A stretch of DNA of 64,000 nucleotides, taken from CAWIHK01 sp963835935. Its GTDB lineage: Bacteria > Bacteroidota > Ignavibacteria > UBA10030 > CAVZMI01. The notes under the pieces were generated by a model that searched no databases, was not told the origin of the DNA, and saw only the letters and a list, made by a program, of their open reading frames with translations. This document shows positions 27,005 through 36,591 of the stretch, piece after piece. The position numbers were made by a program, and so were the translations under genes. The stretch covers positions 1-64,000 of the forward strand of contig CAWIHK010000002.1 in the NCBI GenBank assembly GCA_963835935.1, given 5' to 3'. Within the stretch, counting starts at the first letter, position 1, and the number at the start of each line of letters is the position of its first letter.

Positions 27005-29833
27005 TTATTCAAGATAACCCTCCACAATCTTTATTTCCTCCTCCGTCAACCCGTACAACTCATACACCGCTTCATCGATTTGGCAGTCAAGACGTTCGCA
27101 TTGCATCTCAAGCCGATTCGTCTCTTCTTCGGTTGTGGCGTTCGACAATTTCTCTTTTGCATCCAATATTTGCTCGACAAATGATGTTAAACTTTTTTGT
27201 CGTATTTCATCAACCAAAGGATACGGCAAATTTAGAACATCTTTGATAGTAACTTGTGGAAAATCATCTTTAACAGCCTGCGTCACTTGATTTATATAGA
27301 GATACGAAATCAATTTGCTGTTTAATAGTCCTAATACAAATCTCGGATCAATATTATTTCGTGGTAGGATGCTATAAAGATTTTTGTTTGTAAGGAAAAC
27401 TTTAGAACATAAACTTGCCATCAATCTTTGTTGTCTATTCACGAGGCGACGTAATAAAATTCTTTGGCCTTCAAACCATTTAAATTCCTTCGGTCGCTCC
27501 TTAAGTGAATCGTCAAATGGTAACCATCCTAATACTGAATAATTCACAATATATCTATAAACATCACCATCAAAATATTCGACATAGATTTGTGATTTCT
27601 TTGATTTCTTTATAAGACTCTTATCAAATAAAATCCCTCGTTTCATTTCAATTGCTTGCTCAAATGTGGAGCAGTTAGTGTGAAGCTTATCAAGTAGTGT
27701 GACTGTCTCCGAACCAAGAATAAACTTTTTCTCATCTGATTTTTCCCAAAGACTTTGTCTAATCCAACAAAAATCATCATGATTTAATAGAATCCTTTCA
27801 AGTTTGACTTTCTTCGGATATGCATAGGTTCCAACTTGATCGTCGTTGATCGATTTTCGTTTTACTACAAGGAACATCATTGTATCTATATAAGCATCTT
27901 TGAATACATCGAATGGGAGAACTATTAATTGTTGTATTGTCTGCTCAAGCAGAAATTCTCTGAGTTCTTTGAATCGCACGGAACCAAGCCAAGCCGAAGG
28001 AACGATATAAGAAGCTTTCCCATTATTTTTTAATAAATCTACTGCACATTCAATAAAAAGAACATAACTCTCTTTACCACTTTTATCGGCTTTATATATC
28101 TTTTGGAAATAATTTCTCGCGACGTTTTCAAAATCTGCTCCATACGGCGGATTCCCCACAACCGCATCAAAACCTCCGCGTTTCATTACATCCGGGAACA
28201 CATCTTCGAAGTTCATCGGTTTTAATTTCGTCTCGTTTATCGTCGCAAAGAGCTGGCCATCCATTATATCCCAACCCACTAATGAATTGCCGCACACAAT
28301 GTTTTCGCGCAAATCCGGCAAGATTGCCTCTTTGAATAAAACAAATTGATGAGAATCCTGCATTGTTACATCTTCCAACAACTTCAGGTAAAGAGAAAGC
28401 TGTGTTACTTCGGTCGCCTGAAAGTCAATATCGACACCGTAAATATTATTGAGCAGTATTTCTTTTTTCTTCTTCAGCGTTAATTGGAGTTTGCCGTTCC
28501 GCTCGATCACGTCCGTTTCTTTCTGTTTATCCGGATGCGCGATATAGTAACGGACGTGGTAATCTAACAGTTGATTATAGACTTCAATCAGAAACGATCC
28601 GCTTCCGCAGGCAATATCGGCAAATGCCATTTGCGATATTTCTTTCGGAGTTTTACCATCGATAAGTTTTCCGACGGTCTCATTCACGATATACCGGACG
28701 ATATATTTGGGCGTGTAATAAACGCCGCCGGCTTTTCGGACTTCCGGTTTCTCTTCAACCTTAACACGCTTGTCCGTCGCGTGAACAATTTTACCGAGGA
28801 ATCTTTCGTAGATGCTTCCAAGAATTGAAACCGGTATCTGATCGAAATCATACGGTGAGGCCGGGTCGGCAAGTTCGCTGCATATTCGGGCAAACTCCTC
28901 ATCATCCGGAGGAACGAATTTTTTTTCTTCGAGAACTTTATGCGGTTTGAAAACGAGTCCGTTATACTTCGGGTCAAGCTGTTTACAAAGAGCAAGGAAA
29001 CCATTCCATGCCGAACTCTTCGAGCGAAGATTGACAATCTCCGGCTCTTCGATTTGTTTATCTTCAAGGAAGCGGATGAAAACGAGCCGATCAATCGTCC
29101 GTTGAACGGCTTCGGTCAATTCCTCGCTCTGAAGTTTTTGATTCGATTTTTTAAATGTCCGCGCGAGTATTTCTCTGTATTCATCTAATTCTTCTAAAAA
29201 TGCTTCATCGACCGGTTGATATTTCCCCTTGAATAATCCGTGCTGAATATCTTTGCCACGCGGTTTCGGAAGTTCCGCCGTATACTTTTCGATGGAACCG
29301 TTCGCTACAGCTTCGTGCGAGAGAAGCCAATAGATACGCGAGAACTTTTCTGTATCTATATAATCGTTGTAATGGAATGATTCGATTTTATGATTTAAAA
29401 TATTCTTGATATTCGGTTTGTATCGGCAATCAAGCAAATGAATTTCTTCGAAATCTGTCAGCACCGCGATGGGAGTATTGGCATTCCATCCGTAGCGGAT
29501 CGTCTGATAATAGTCGTATTCATTTTTAAGATTGCGGGCTGGCTTCTTGGCTTCGACGAAAAACTTCGGATCGCGAAAATTCGGAGCGAGGAAGAATGCA
29601 TAATCGGCTCGTCGCTGCGATCCGGCTATATGGACTTTGTTCTCGATGTGAACTTCCTGCTCATAAGGATTTTTCTGGGAAGTATGCGTTACATCCCATC
29701 CGAGAGCAGTGAAGAATTTATCGATGAAGTCCTGCCTGACCTGACTCTCCTGGTACGATGGTGAAAGGTAGGCGGATTCCTGCGCTTTGAAATCTGTTAC
29801 AAGCTGTTTGATAAGTTCTAGTGCTTTTTCCAT
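27005..29833 (-). CDS. Type IIG (Eco57I-like) restriction-modification enzyme
   Basis: About 942 residues from MEKALELIKQL; an upstream in-frame ATG at 29902 is possible. The N-terminal domain (about 20-180) carries a PD-(D/E)xK-type nuclease motif, RRADYAFFL then KFFVEAKKPARN. A helical connector (DRLVFIRFLEDKQIE) leads to an N6-adenine methyltransferase: GGVYYTPKYIVRYIVNE, SAM-binding motif I ADIACGSGSFL (about 405), catalytic NPPYG (about 560). The last 350 residues are a TaqI-C/Eco57I-like target-recognition region. One chain therefore cuts and methylates. The downstream TPR gene follows after four bases. The recognition site cannot be read from sequence. Confidence 0.88.
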   Translation of the reverse strand: MEKALELIKQLVTDFKAQESAYLSPSYQESQVRQDFIDKFFTALGWDVTHTSQKNPYEQEVHIENKVHIAGSQRRADYAFFLAPNFRDPKFFVEAKKPARNLKNEYDYYQTIRYGWNANTPIAVLTDFEEIHLLDCRYKPNIKNILNHKIESFHYNDYIDTEKFSRIYWLLSHEAVANGSIEKYTAELPKPRGKDIQHGLFKGKYQPVDEAFLEELDEYREILARTFKKSNQKLQSEELTEAVQRTIDRLVFIRFLEDKQIEEPEIVNLRSKSSAWNGFLALCKQLDPKYNGLVFKPHKVLEEKKFVPPDDEEFARICSELADPASPYDFDQIPVSILGSIYERFLGKIVHATDKRVKVEEKPEVRKAGGVYYTPKYIVRYIVNETVGKLIDGKTPKEISQMAFADIACGSGSFLIEVYNQLLDYHVRYYIAHPDKQKETDVIERNGKLQLTLKKKKEILLNNIYGVDIDFQATEVTQLSLYLKLLEDVTMQDSHQFVLFKEAILPDLRENIVCGNSLVGWDIMDGQLFATINETKLKPMNFEDVFPDVMKRGGFDAVVGNPPYGADFENVARNYFQKIYKADKSGKESYVLFIECAVDLLKNNGKASYIVPSAWLGSVRFKELREFLLEQTIQQLIVLPFDVFKDAYIDTMMFLVVKRKSINDDQVGTYAYPKKVKLERILLNHDDFCWIRQSLWEKSDEKKFILGSETVTLLDKLHTNCSTFEQAIEMKRGILFDKSLIKKSKKSQIYVEYFDGDVYRYIVNYSVLGWLPFDDSLKERPKEFKWFEGQRILLRRLVNRQQRLMASLCSKVFLTNKNLYSILPRNNIDPRFVLGLLNSKLISYLYINQVTQAVKDDFPQVTIKDVLNLPYPLVDEIRQKSLTSFVEQILDAKEKLSNATTEEETNRLEMQCERLDCQIDEAVYELYGLTEEEIKIVEGYLE

Positions 29834-29983
29834 TGAGGACACAGTTTTATGAACGAATGGTTGTCGAAAAAAAGAATCTGCATTTCTATTCCACTCCGAC
29901 AATAATATAAGAATATTTATTATTTATTCCGTGACCAGCTAAGAAAGATACTTTAGAAAAAGAGAATCTTCTACAATCAAAAT

Positions 29984-30529
29984 CTATTCTACCCACATCT
30001 CATCCGGAAAATCGAAGGAAGAAGAAATACCGTTTCTTTTAACTGTGACCCCTACTTTTTTAATTTCTGCCGGATTATAAAATAATTCCCGGAAATTCCC
30101 ATTCTCTATTATTCTGACATTGTCATTATTCACTTCTAATTTTGTATCGGGGGAGATTTCTATTTTCAAACTGGCGGCTTTTCCTTCTAAAAAAGATTTG
30201 GAATTTATCGCCGCTGCGAACGGTCCATTGTTTTTCAATGATATGTTGAACGCAACCATTGCATCAATCTCGACACTATCAGGATTTAATTTACCCTCGT
30301 TGGACATCATTTCTTCAATTTCACTTCTGAGTGCTTTGTCTCCCATATTTCCGATTTTCGTGCCGTAGGCAGATCCATCAGACTCATGACATCGTTCACA
30401 GCTATTCTTAAAAGTCGAAACGGGTGGAAGCGAAATATCTGAAATTACTCCAGCTACTGATTTTTTATAAAAACAAGAATTAATCGACATGAATAATACC
30501 AAAACGATAATAAGAAAAATCTTATTCAT
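29984..30529 (-). CDS. Small c-type cytochrome lipoprotein
   Basis: About 181 residues from MNKIFLIIVLVLF; an ATG seven codons earlier is also in frame. The signal peptide ends in SINSC, an acceptable lipobox. A single haem c site, CERCH, lies near residue 50, followed by a helix with DKALRSEIEEMM. This is the layout of a monohaem class I-like domain; a weak axial Met could be in GNMGD or EEMM. The C-terminal 80 residues are beta-rich and not recognised. Probably a membrane-tethered periplasmic electron carrier or sensor. Confidence 0.7.
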   Translation of the reverse strand: MNKIFLIIVLVLFMSINSCFYKKSVAGVISDISLPPVSTFKNSCERCHESDGSAYGTKIGNMGDKALRSEIEEMMSNEGKLNPDSVEIDAMVAFNISLKNNGPFAAAINSKSFLEGKAASLKIEISPDTKLEVNNDNVRIIENGNFRELFYNPAEIKKVGVTVKRNGISSSFDFPDEMWVE

Positions 30530-30775
30530 ATTTATTCCTAATGACTCCAAATGATAAAGATAATATACAATAATTCTCCGAAAACTTTTTCATTTTTAAT
30601 ACAAAGATCGACAGGAGTATGAAACTCCGTTATAAAAAAGATGGTCACCGACTTATAAAATCAATGACCATCTGTGCTATCAGTTTTTTCTACATCCTGC
30701 AGAAAAAACCTTGCATACTTTATAAAATTATTTTAGGCAAAAATAATAAAGCGCATTTTCCAAATCTACAAACCG

Positions 30776-31336
30776 TTATCTCGGCCAGAGCCATACGAAC
30801 AACAATCCTGTTAAACACGCGTAGATCAATCCATCGACTGTCTCCTTGATCGATAACGATAACGCACGGCGATACCAGATCGACATTTGCCACAGTGAAA
30901 GAGAATATCCGAGAAACGCTGTGATAGACACAAACCGAAAAATTTGCATGCCGTCTGCCCCGGTGGAGAATGCTTGTCCGGCGATGTAAGCCGCGAAGAT
31001 GCTCACGATTACACTATACAGAAACCAGAAGACAAGACTCTTCCCCATCGACAAAGAACCGCTCGGCATCACCGTCATCATCAGGATCGGGCCGGTTTTT
31101 ATTTTCTCCTTAAATTCAGGAGAAACCATTTCATTTCGATCCGTCGGCCTGGGTATCATGTAGTCCCCCGGTGGAATGTTTAGCGGGTGTAGTGCATCCA
31201 TAACTTTATCCTGTTCCGCCATTTTCGGGTAATCGCTTTTATGCCAGGGCAAGATCATATGGATTAATGAACTCACCAGAAACACGGCAACGGACGATAA
31301 TAAAATCGGCAGCCAGAGTACATCGAGACCGGTCAT
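30776..31336 (-). CDS. Conserved membrane protein, unknown function
   Basis: 186 residues with four predicted helices: LWLPILLSSVAVFLVSSLIH at the N terminus, VFWFLYSVIVSIFAAYIAG, FRFVSITAFLGYSLSLWQM and a C-terminal IYACLTGLLFVWLW. Between helices 1 and 2 is a 65-residue soluble loop with PWHKSDYPKMAEQDKVMDAL and PGDYMIPRP. I do not recognise a catalytic motif. The last helix sequence TVDGLIYACLTGLLF is typical of small conserved membrane proteins of proteobacteria and Bacteroidota. It lies 52 bases after the pirin gene on the same strand, so the two may be co-transcribed. Confidence 0.7.
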   Translation of the reverse strand: MTGLDVLWLPILLSSVAVFLVSSLIHMILPWHKSDYPKMAEQDKVMDALHPLNIPPGDYMIPRPTDRNEMVSPEFKEKIKTGPILMMTVMPSGSLSMGKSLVFWFLYSVIVSIFAAYIAGQAFSTGADGMQIFRFVSITAFLGYSLSLWQMSIWYRRALSLSIKETVDGLIYACLTGLLFVWLWPR

Positions 31337-31388
31337 GATAATTCTCCTTCCAATAATTTTTTGTCACTCCGATCCGGAAGATCGGGTT

Positions 31389-32294
31389 TTAATATTTCTT
31401 CAAAAATGTTCCTTGTTCAAGTTCTTCAAACGCGCGACGAAGTTCCTCCTGAGTGTTCATCACAATCGGTCCGTACCATGCCACAGGTTCTTGAAACGGT
31501 CGTCCGGAAATAAGAAGAAATCTAACCCCTTCGCCTCCCGCCTGAACGGCGATCTCGTCGCCGTTGTCGAAGAGTACGAGTGAGCGATTCGAAGCCTGCG
31601 CCGGTGGAGATGTATTCCACCAGCCTACACTTTCAGTCGGAACTGCGAGCGGTCCCGATGCGTTGCAAAATTTTCCGGCTCCGGAAAAAATGTAAGCGAA
31701 CGCATTGCTCGCCGATGATATCTGCAACGTTTTCTTTTTGTCGGGCGGAACGGAAACATCCAGGTAAAGCGGGTCGGCGGCAATCCCTTCTGCCGGACCT
31801 TTCTTTCCCCAAAATTTACCACAAATAATCCGAACCTCCGTTCCATCGTCATCAGTGATTATAGGAATTTCCACGGACTTCACCTCCTGATAACGAGGTC
31901 GTGTCATCTTGAGTGAAGATGGAAGATTTGCCCACAATTGGAATCCATGCATCCTGCCGATTCGATCGCCTTTCGGCATTTCCTGGTGAATAATTCCGCT
32001 TCCAGCAGTCATCCATTGAACATCGCCTGCTTCGATAGCACCGTGATTTCCCAGACTATCTCCATGTTCAACAGAACCGGCAAGCACATAAGTGATTGTT
32101 TCGATGCCACGGTGAGGATGCCAAGGAAATCCGGCAAGATAATCTTCAGGGATGTCGTTCCGGAAATCATCCAGAAGCAAAAACGGATCGACCTCCGAAG
32201 TTTGTCCAAAACCGAACGCCCACCGAAGATGAACACCCGCACCTTCGAGAGTCGGTTTAGCCTGGCTGATTCGTCTGATTGGCCGCAATGACAT
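31389..32294 (-). CDS. Pirin family protein
   Basis: 301 residues, the usual pirin length, with two cupin barrels. The metal site of the N-terminal barrel is visible as PWHPHRGIETITYVL, then GDSLGNHGAIEAGDVQWMTA and GIIHQEMP, giving the His-His-His-Glu set. The C-terminal pirin domain follows (SGRPFQEPVAWYGPIVMNTQ). GGAGGAG lies eight bases before ATG 32294. Pirins are quercetinase-like Fe proteins or transcription cofactors; bacterial roles are mostly unproven. Confidence 0.92.
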   Translation of the reverse strand: MSLRPIRRISQAKPTLEGAGVHLRWAFGFGQTSEVDPFLLLDDFRNDIPEDYLAGFPWHPHRGIETITYVLAGSVEHGDSLGNHGAIEAGDVQWMTAGSGIIHQEMPKGDRIGRMHGFQLWANLPSSLKMTRPRYQEVKSVEIPIITDDDGTEVRIICGKFWGKKGPAEGIAADPLYLDVSVPPDKKKTLQISSASNAFAYIFSGAGKFCNASGPLAVPTESVGWWNTSPPAQASNRSLVLFDNGDEIAVQAGGEGVRFLLISGRPFQEPVAWYGPIVMNTQEELRRAFEELEQGTFLKKY

Positions 32295-32540
32295 TGAAGT
32301 CTCCTCCTGTTAATTGAAAACGGATCGATGTGTATAACAATTTGAGAAGGAACGAAGTGCCCATATTGACAAAATATTTTCATCTATAACTGATTTTCCC
32401 GGAGGGGTTTTTTCAGAACTGATCTTTAATTTCAAAATTAAAAAATCATTATAACCACACGGATAGAATATCCAAATCGACCGAAGAATGCTGGAGGAGT
32501 CGAAATAATATTTAGACTATCAAGCATAATTGATGACTCA

Positions 32541-33767
32541 TCAGACTTGCTCGATATAATCCAAATCTTTGCCGAAGGTTTCCTCAAGCTGATACAGCGC
32601 GATGAAAGCCACAAGAATTGTGACTGCACCGATCAGAGCTGCACTAGGCACATCGCCTAGATAATTTTTAAGAACTTTGAAAGCCATTGTGAGCACAACC
32701 GTCAGGCCGCGCACGAAATTTGGCGCAGTCACAGCAACCGTGGCTCGCAGGTTTGTGCCGAACTGCTCGGCTGACACTGTAACAAATACCGCCCAATAAC
32801 CCGAAGACCAGCCAATTAAAAAGCAAAGACAGTAGAACATAAAAGTGGATCTTCCGCAGAGCGTGAAATATCCAACATAGAAGATGGCAGTAAGAAGCAT
32901 GAACACAGCGATGATCTTTTTACGGCTGTGAAACTTCTGACTTAGAAATCCGTTGGTGAGATCGCCAAATGTTAGCGCAAGATAATAAAGAAGAATTGCA
33001 GTGCCAGCTTTAGGAATTTCGGAAAGACCGAGCGCCGTGCCCATCTCAGGCGAGAATGTGATCAAAATACCAATTGCATACCAGATCGGCATTACAACAA
33101 GAATCAGGCATGCGTATTTCTTCAACCTGCCGATGTTGGTAAATAGTGCAAGAAAGTTTCCGCGGGAAACAGAAACGCTTTTCGATTTTTCGAACATCAA
33201 TGATTCGCGCACTCCGAGACGCAGTAAGAGCAACAATAAGCCGAGACCTCCGCCGATGAAATATGCCGTCCGCCAGGGGAATGCATTTCCTACCAGCGAT
33301 GCGGCAACCACACCCAGCACACCGACGGCTGCAACGATCATGGTTCCATATCCGCGATTTTCTTTAGACATGAGTTCTGAAACCAACGTTACTCCAGCTC
33401 CTAATTCTCCAGCCAGTCCGAACCCGGCTGTAAACCTGCACACTGCGTAAACCGGTACGCTTTCCGCAAATCCATTGATGAACGTTGCGATAGAATAGAG
33501 AATAATGGAACCGAAAAGCACCGACCGTCGGCCATGAATATCCCCGAGGATACCCCACACTATGCCGCCGATTAACATTCCAAACAGTTGTGCATTCAAT
33601 AAATCGATACCAACACTTAGTATTTGTCCACCCGACAAACCGAGCCCGAGCAGACTCTCGTTGCGAACAATATTATATAGAAGGAGATCATAGGCGTCGA
33701 CAAAAAATCCCAATGCCGCCGCGATGATTGCAAGAACGATGACGGAGCGTTGTTGTTGTGATTTCAT
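32541..33767 (-). CDS. MFS transporter (metabolite:H+ symporter type)
   Basis: 408 residues with twelve hydrophobic segments. FFVDAYDLLLYNIV in helix 1 and GILGDIHGRRSVLFGSI between helices 2 and 3 (MFS motif A) match the sugar/organic-acid:H+ symporter families (shikimate, sialate or aromatic-acid types). AVCRFTAGFGLAGELGAGVTLVSE fits helices 4-5 of that group. The C terminus is cytoplasmic (YQLEETFGKDLDYIE). It likely imports an organic acid; no neighbour indicates the substrate. Confidence 0.88.
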   Translation of the reverse strand: MKSQQQRSVIVLAIIAAALGFFVDAYDLLLYNIVRNESLLGLGLSGGQILSVGIDLLNAQLFGMLIGGIVWGILGDIHGRRSVLFGSIILYSIATFINGFAESVPVYAVCRFTAGFGLAGELGAGVTLVSELMSKENRGYGTMIVAAVGVLGVVAASLVGNAFPWRTAYFIGGGLGLLLLLLRLGVRESLMFEKSKSVSVSRGNFLALFTNIGRLKKYACLILVVMPIWYAIGILITFSPEMGTALGLSEIPKAGTAILLYYLALTFGDLTNGFLSQKFHSRKKIIAVFMLLTAIFYVGYFTLCGRSTFMFYCLCFLIGWSSGYWAVFVTVSAEQFGTNLRATVAVTAPNFVRGLTVVLTMAFKVLKNYLGDVPSAALIGAVTILVAFIALYQLEETFGKDLDYIEQV

Positions 33768-33807
33768 AGATTATTAATTTCCAACTTTATAATGAAATTA
33801 TTCACTT

Positions 33808-34368
33808 TCACTTTTTTCGTTTAGCATAATATCGCGCCGTTGGTTCTTCTACATGAAAACCGATTGGCTTCTTTGGTGGATCAGGAGGTGTGAGAAGTTG
33901 CCGAAGAGCTTCGACCACAGCCTCGAATTGTTCATCATACTTCTTTTCCAACTGTTCAAGTTTGTGAGTGAGTTCAATATTTGAAGAAAGTATCGCGCGC
34001 ATCCGAATGAAGGTGCGGACAATTTGAATACTGACACGAACTGCCCTGGGACTGTTTACAATATTGGCAAGCATTAATATTCTATGTTCCGTGAATGCAT
34101 ACGGTAGGTAAGGGGAAAACTTTAGGTTACTCAGGTGGTCGCAATTTGCGACCACCTCGGTTTTTTCTTCCGCTGATAACTCAAACATAAAATCGGATGG
34201 AAACCGTTCAAGATTACGACGAACCTGCTCCTTTAAACGTTTGGTTGTTATACCATACAATTCAGCAAGATCATAATCAAGCATAACCTTTTGTCCTCGG
34301 ATCAATAAAATCGTCCGGCCTATTCTTTCAAAAGGAATCAATGAACTTTTACTTTTCATTTCTGACAT
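33808..34368 (-). CDS. ORF6N-domain DNA-binding protein
   Basis: 186 residues. The N-terminal 100 match the ORF6N/KilA-N-like domain: GRTILLIRGQKVMLDYDLAELYG in pieces, TKRLKEQVRRNLERFPSDFM, LPYAFTEHRILMLANIVNSP. The rest is a coiled coil (LEQLEKKYDEQFEAVVEALR) and a basic tail. ORF6N proteins are best known from phages and mobile regions, where they act as antirepressor-like regulators. It sits seven bases downstream of rluD and shares its strand, so it may be read from the housekeeping operon. Confidence 0.85.
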   Translation of the reverse strand: MSEMKSKSSLIPFERIGRTILLIRGQKVMLDYDLAELYGITTKRLKEQVRRNLERFPSDFMFELSAEEKTEVVANCDHLSNLKFSPYLPYAFTEHRILMLANIVNSPRAVRVSIQIVRTFIRMRAILSSNIELTHKLEQLEKKYDEQFEAVVEALRQLLTPPDPPKKPIGFHVEEPTARYYAKRKK

Positions 34369-34374
34369 TTCTTG

Positions 34375-35367
34375 TTATACAGAATCTTCCATTTTTCGCA
34401 ATTCATTCAATAGCATCCTCATATCATCCGGCAACTCTGAATCGAATCTCAATGCCTCGCGGGTCATCGGGTGAATGAATCCGAGCGTCTTCGCGTGCAA
34501 TGCCTGCCGCGGTATTAATTCCAATAAATTCTGAACACGTGACCGCTGAATTCCGGATGCGCCGACCCATTGAATGCTCCGGCCTTCATACGTCGGGTCG
34601 CCAAAAACAGGATGATGTATATGAGATAAATGAACACGAATTTGATGTGTACGTCCTGTTTGTAAATGTAAACTTATCAACGACAGAAAATCGAACTCTT
34701 CCAAAACTTTGTATTCGGTGACTGCGTGTTTACCTTCTGCAACAACTGCGACCTTCCTCCTATCACGCTTGCTCCGGCCAAGGCTTGCCTCAATGATGCC
34801 CGACAGATTCTTGAACATACCCCAAACAACAGCCCAATACTCGCGCTCGACAGTTTTTTTCGCAAATTGTTTTGAAAGGCCTGCATGCGTAACATCGTCT
34901 TTTGCAACTACAAGTAATCCGGATGTGTCTTTATCCAATCGATGAACAATCCCCGGCCGGTTTGCGGTGTTTAATGTTGACAATTTTTGTGAATGATAAA
35001 GCAGTGCATTTACCAGCGTACCTGTGTAATTTCCATAAGCGGGATGAACCACCATGCCGGCAGGTTTATTAACCACAAGAAGATAATCATCTTCAAAAAT
35101 TATTTTGATTGGAATATTTTCGGGTTGCGCTTCAGGCGGCGGCGGTTTTGGAATTGTGATATGAATTTCATCGCCGGGAAGTACTTGATAGCTCGGTTTT
35201 GCTTTCTTCCCGTTCACAAGAATAAAGCCTGCCTCGATACCCTGCTGAACTTTTGACCTTGTGGCATTTTGGATATGGTGAGTTAAATACTTATCTAGGC
35301 GTTCTTTTTCTTTTGCCGGTGGAACGGTGAGATGGATTTGTTGATACTGTGAATCATCGTCGGTCAT
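34375..35367 (-). CDS. rluD: RluD-type 23S rRNA pseudouridine synthase
   Basis: 330 residues. An S4 RNA-binding domain (ERLDKYLTHHIQNATRSKVQ, about 18-80) precedes the RluA-family catalytic domain with GIVHRLDKDTSGLLVVAK, where the Asp is the catalytic residue, and LQTGRTHQIRVHL. RluD and its relatives modify uridines in helix 69 of 23S rRNA; the exact target of this paralog is not proven. Its start overlaps the lspA stop by four bases (ATGA), so translation is coupled. Confidence 0.9.
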   Translation of the reverse strand: MTDDDSQYQQIHLTVPPAKEKERLDKYLTHHIQNATRSKVQQGIEAGFILVNGKKAKPSYQVLPGDEIHITIPKPPPPEAQPENIPIKIIFEDDYLLVVNKPAGMVVHPAYGNYTGTLVNALLYHSQKLSTLNTANRPGIVHRLDKDTSGLLVVAKDDVTHAGLSKQFAKKTVEREYWAVVWGMFKNLSGIIEASLGRSKRDRRKVAVVAEGKHAVTEYKVLEEFDFLSLISLHLQTGRTHQIRVHLSHIHHPVFGDPTYEGRSIQWVGASGIQRSRVQNLLELIPRQALHAKTLGFIHPMTREALRFDSELPDDMRMLLNELRKMEDSV

Positions 35368-35981
35368 TTGTTCGCATCTGCATCAGGACCGGCCGTTTGA
35401 TCTGCGGTTTGCGATTCGGGCACCGCAGAAAGATTTTGAGCTTCCTGTTCGGCAATACGTTTATAAAAAATTAGAAGCAAGATTACTCCCGTCGTCACCG
35501 ATGCATCCGCAATATTAAAGACTGGCCATCGTGTCAGTTGAATTCCGAGAAAATTCACTTTTAAAAAATCGACATCGATAAAATCGACAACCCGTCCATA
35601 AAATAATTTTCCTCCATCAAACAACCATGAGTAAAACATTCTATCGATCAGGTTCCCGATTGCACCTCCAAGAATCATCGCGAGCGGAATTCTTAGAAGA
35701 AGGGTCTGGGTACGAGATTTATAAAGATAGATAACAATGGCAACCGAGGCAACAATAGAAAAAATTGAGAAGAACAGCTTCCCGCCGAGATCGATTCCGA
35801 ATGCCATGCCTGCGTTTTCAATATAGGTCCATCTAAGAAAATCTCCTAACACAGGAATGCTGGCCCCGTACTGCATGCCATGCCACATAATTCCGAGAAA
35901 AGGAATAGAAACGCCTTTGACAAGTAGTTTTGTAATCTGATCTGTAAGAACAAGAAAGACGGTTATTAAGAGTACCCGCAC
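35364..35981 (-). CDS. lspA: Lipoprotein signal peptidase
   Basis: 205 residues, somewhat longer than usual because of a polar Ala/Asp/Gln-rich tail. Four membrane helices are visible. The two catalytic Asp motifs are present: GNLIDRMFYSW and the later PVFNIADASVTTG, with GRVVDFIDVDF between. It removes signal peptides from prolipoproteins in the inner membrane, which fits the lipoproteins at 11490 and 29984. It lies between the DksA-like gene and rluD in the conserved cluster. Confidence 0.95.
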   Translation of the reverse strand: MRVLLITVFLVLTDQITKLLVKGVSIPFLGIMWHGMQYGASIPVLGDFLRWTYIENAGMAFGIDLGGKLFFSIFSIVASVAIVIYLYKSRTQTLLLRIPLAMILGGAIGNLIDRMFYSWLFDGGKLFYGRVVDFIDVDFLKVNFLGIQLTRWPVFNIADASVTTGVILLLIFYKRIAEQEAQNLSAVPESQTADQTAGPDADANK

Positions 35982-36033
35982 AAGAATTCCTTAGTTTTTT
36001 TATGAAGATTATTGATGTATTATATACGAAATT

Positions 36034-36561
36034 TTATCGCGCGCGTTTCAATTTGCAGCGCAGACAAAGTTGGGCGTGTGGAACTGCTTCGAGCCGTTCC
36101 CTCTCGATTAGTTTATTGCAATCGACGCACCGGCCGTAGTCGCCTTTTTCAACCCGTTTGAGAGCATCATCGAGATAATTAAGGAATTTACTTTCACGCG
36201 CGGCGAACAGAAATGTTTTTTCACGCTCCATAGCGTCTGTTCCCTGCTCCATATGGACCGAGTAACTCGAATTCTCGCTCACATATTCTCCAGTTGTGGT
36301 ATCCATCATGCTCTCTTTCAGACTGTCGAGGTCTTCCATGATCTCTTTCCGTTTGCTGAGAATAATTTCCTTAAAGTGAGCGAGATCTGTTTTGCTAAAT
36401 CCCGGCAATTTTTTCGCCACTGCCAATTTTGCGGGTGCTTTTGATTTTGCCGCAGTGAGTTTGCTTTTTGGCGATGCTGAAAGCTTACGCTTCGGAGCAG
36501 TTTTTTTAGAAGCTCCTTTTTTTGCCGAAGCTGGGCTCTTCGTTCTTTTTTTCGCGGGCAT
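36034..36561 (-). CDS. DksA/TraR-type zinc-finger protein
   Basis: 175 residues. The first 55 are Lys/Ala/Ser-rich and probably disordered (KRTKSPASAKKGASKKTAPK), resembling histone H1-like tails. A coiled coil (about 58-100) and the C4 zinc finger follow: CVDCNKLIERERLEAVPHAQ and then LCLRCK. DksA proteins bind the RNA polymerase secondary channel and act with ppGpp. The coiled-coil tip here lacks an obvious DxxDxA, so it may be a YlyA/YocK-like relative. Position between ileS and lspA matches YlyA in Bacillus. Confidence 0.88.
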   Translation of the reverse strand: MPAKKRTKSPASAKKGASKKTAPKRKLSASPKSKLTAAKSKAPAKLAVAKKLPGFSKTDLAHFKEIILSKRKEIMEDLDSLKESMMDTTTGEYVSENSSYSVHMEQGTDAMEREKTFLFAARESKFLNYLDDALKRVEKGDYGRCVDCNKLIERERLEAVPHAQLCLRCKLKRAR

Positions 36562-36591
36562 GTTGTTTACTCCTTCCGCTGTTGAATCAAA

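Noticed and set aside
30619..30849. 76-codon plus-strand frame
   Set aside because: No ribosome site or recognisable domain, and it runs into the antisense of the membrane-protein gene.
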